Source: Kiritimatiellia bacterium
GTDB lineage: Bacteria > Verrucomicrobiota > Kiritimatiellia > RFP12 > UBA1067
Reading direction: 5' to 3'
NCBI GenBank assembly: GCA_017999015.1
Contig: JAGOBZ010000214.1
Coordinates: 1-5,727, forward strand
DNA length: 5,727 nucleotides
Shown here in pieces: positions 5,688 to 5,727 of this stretch. The notes below the pieces were generated by a model, which was not told the DNA's origin, did not search any database, and saw only the letters and a list, made by a program, of their open reading frames with translations. Every line of letters begins with the position of its first letter. The first letter of the stretch is position 1. A program made the translations under genes and the position numbers.

Positions 5688-5727
5688 CTACCGGGGGCGT
5701 ATCTGGCTTGCGTGCGGACTTTCACAG

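Larger units (their letters stand above)
5399..5727. other. Intergenic region upstream of the operon, no gene seen
   Basis: About 330 bp without a convincing gene on either strand. It holds, from right to left, the paired palindromes, the third GC palindrome, an unremarkable stretch (about 5480-5560), the candidate promoter and the leader with its ribosome-binding site. The outermost 40 bases at the right edge show nothing identifiable. The open frame crossing 5399-5599 on the minus strand is judged non-coding. Confidence 0.7.

Overview
The window is GC-rich bacterial DNA. Every supported gene lies on the minus strand, so transcription runs from high to low coordinates. No rRNA, tRNA, CRISPR array or transposase gene is visible. 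Three traits suggest a member of the PVC superphylum, perhaps Kiritimatiellota or Lentisphaerota. They are a heptanucleotide repeat read in frame as Asn-Val/Ala-Gln-Arg-Ser, GC-rich paired palindromes in the intergenic DNA, and a nucleotidyltransferase fused to an AmgK-like kinase. This placement rests on remembered genome style, not on a marker gene, and is only moderately sure.

Layout in transcription order: (1) 5727-5399 is a non-coding region of about 330 bp with three GC-rich palindromes, a candidate sigma70-type promoter and a short leader. (2) 5398-4580 encodes a 272-residue protein with two N-terminal membrane segments and a helical, TPR-like soluble part, of unknown function. (3) 4568-4194 is folB, dihydroneopterin aldolase, with the expected active-site residues. 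(4) 4197-2278 encodes a 639-residue fusion: sugar-1-phosphate nucleotidyltransferase, a short hexapeptide (left-handed beta-helix-like) stretch, and an aminoglycoside-phosphotransferase-fold sugar kinase resembling AmgK. (5) 2268-121 encodes a 715-residue protein I do not recognise, with kinase-like motifs in its C-terminal half. (6) 134 to the window edge is the first 44 codons of a gene whose N-terminus resembles the redox chaperone Hsp33 (hslO).

The genes are packed as one probable operon, with gaps of 11 and 9 bp and overlaps of 4 and 14 bp, so translation is probably coupled along its length. The fusion could by itself phosphorylate a sugar at C1 and then nucleotidylate it, as AmgK plus MurU do in peptidoglycan (MurNAc) salvage; the actual sugar cannot be read from sequence. 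The next protein downstream also has kinase-like motifs, so the operon may contain two kinase-fold enzymes. The folate enzyme and the Hsp33-like chaperone look like housekeeping passengers.

The most unusual features are the five-copy heptamer repeat inside the fusion gene, between the nucleotidyltransferase and the rest of the protein, and the pair of adjacent 21-bp palindromes upstream of the operon.
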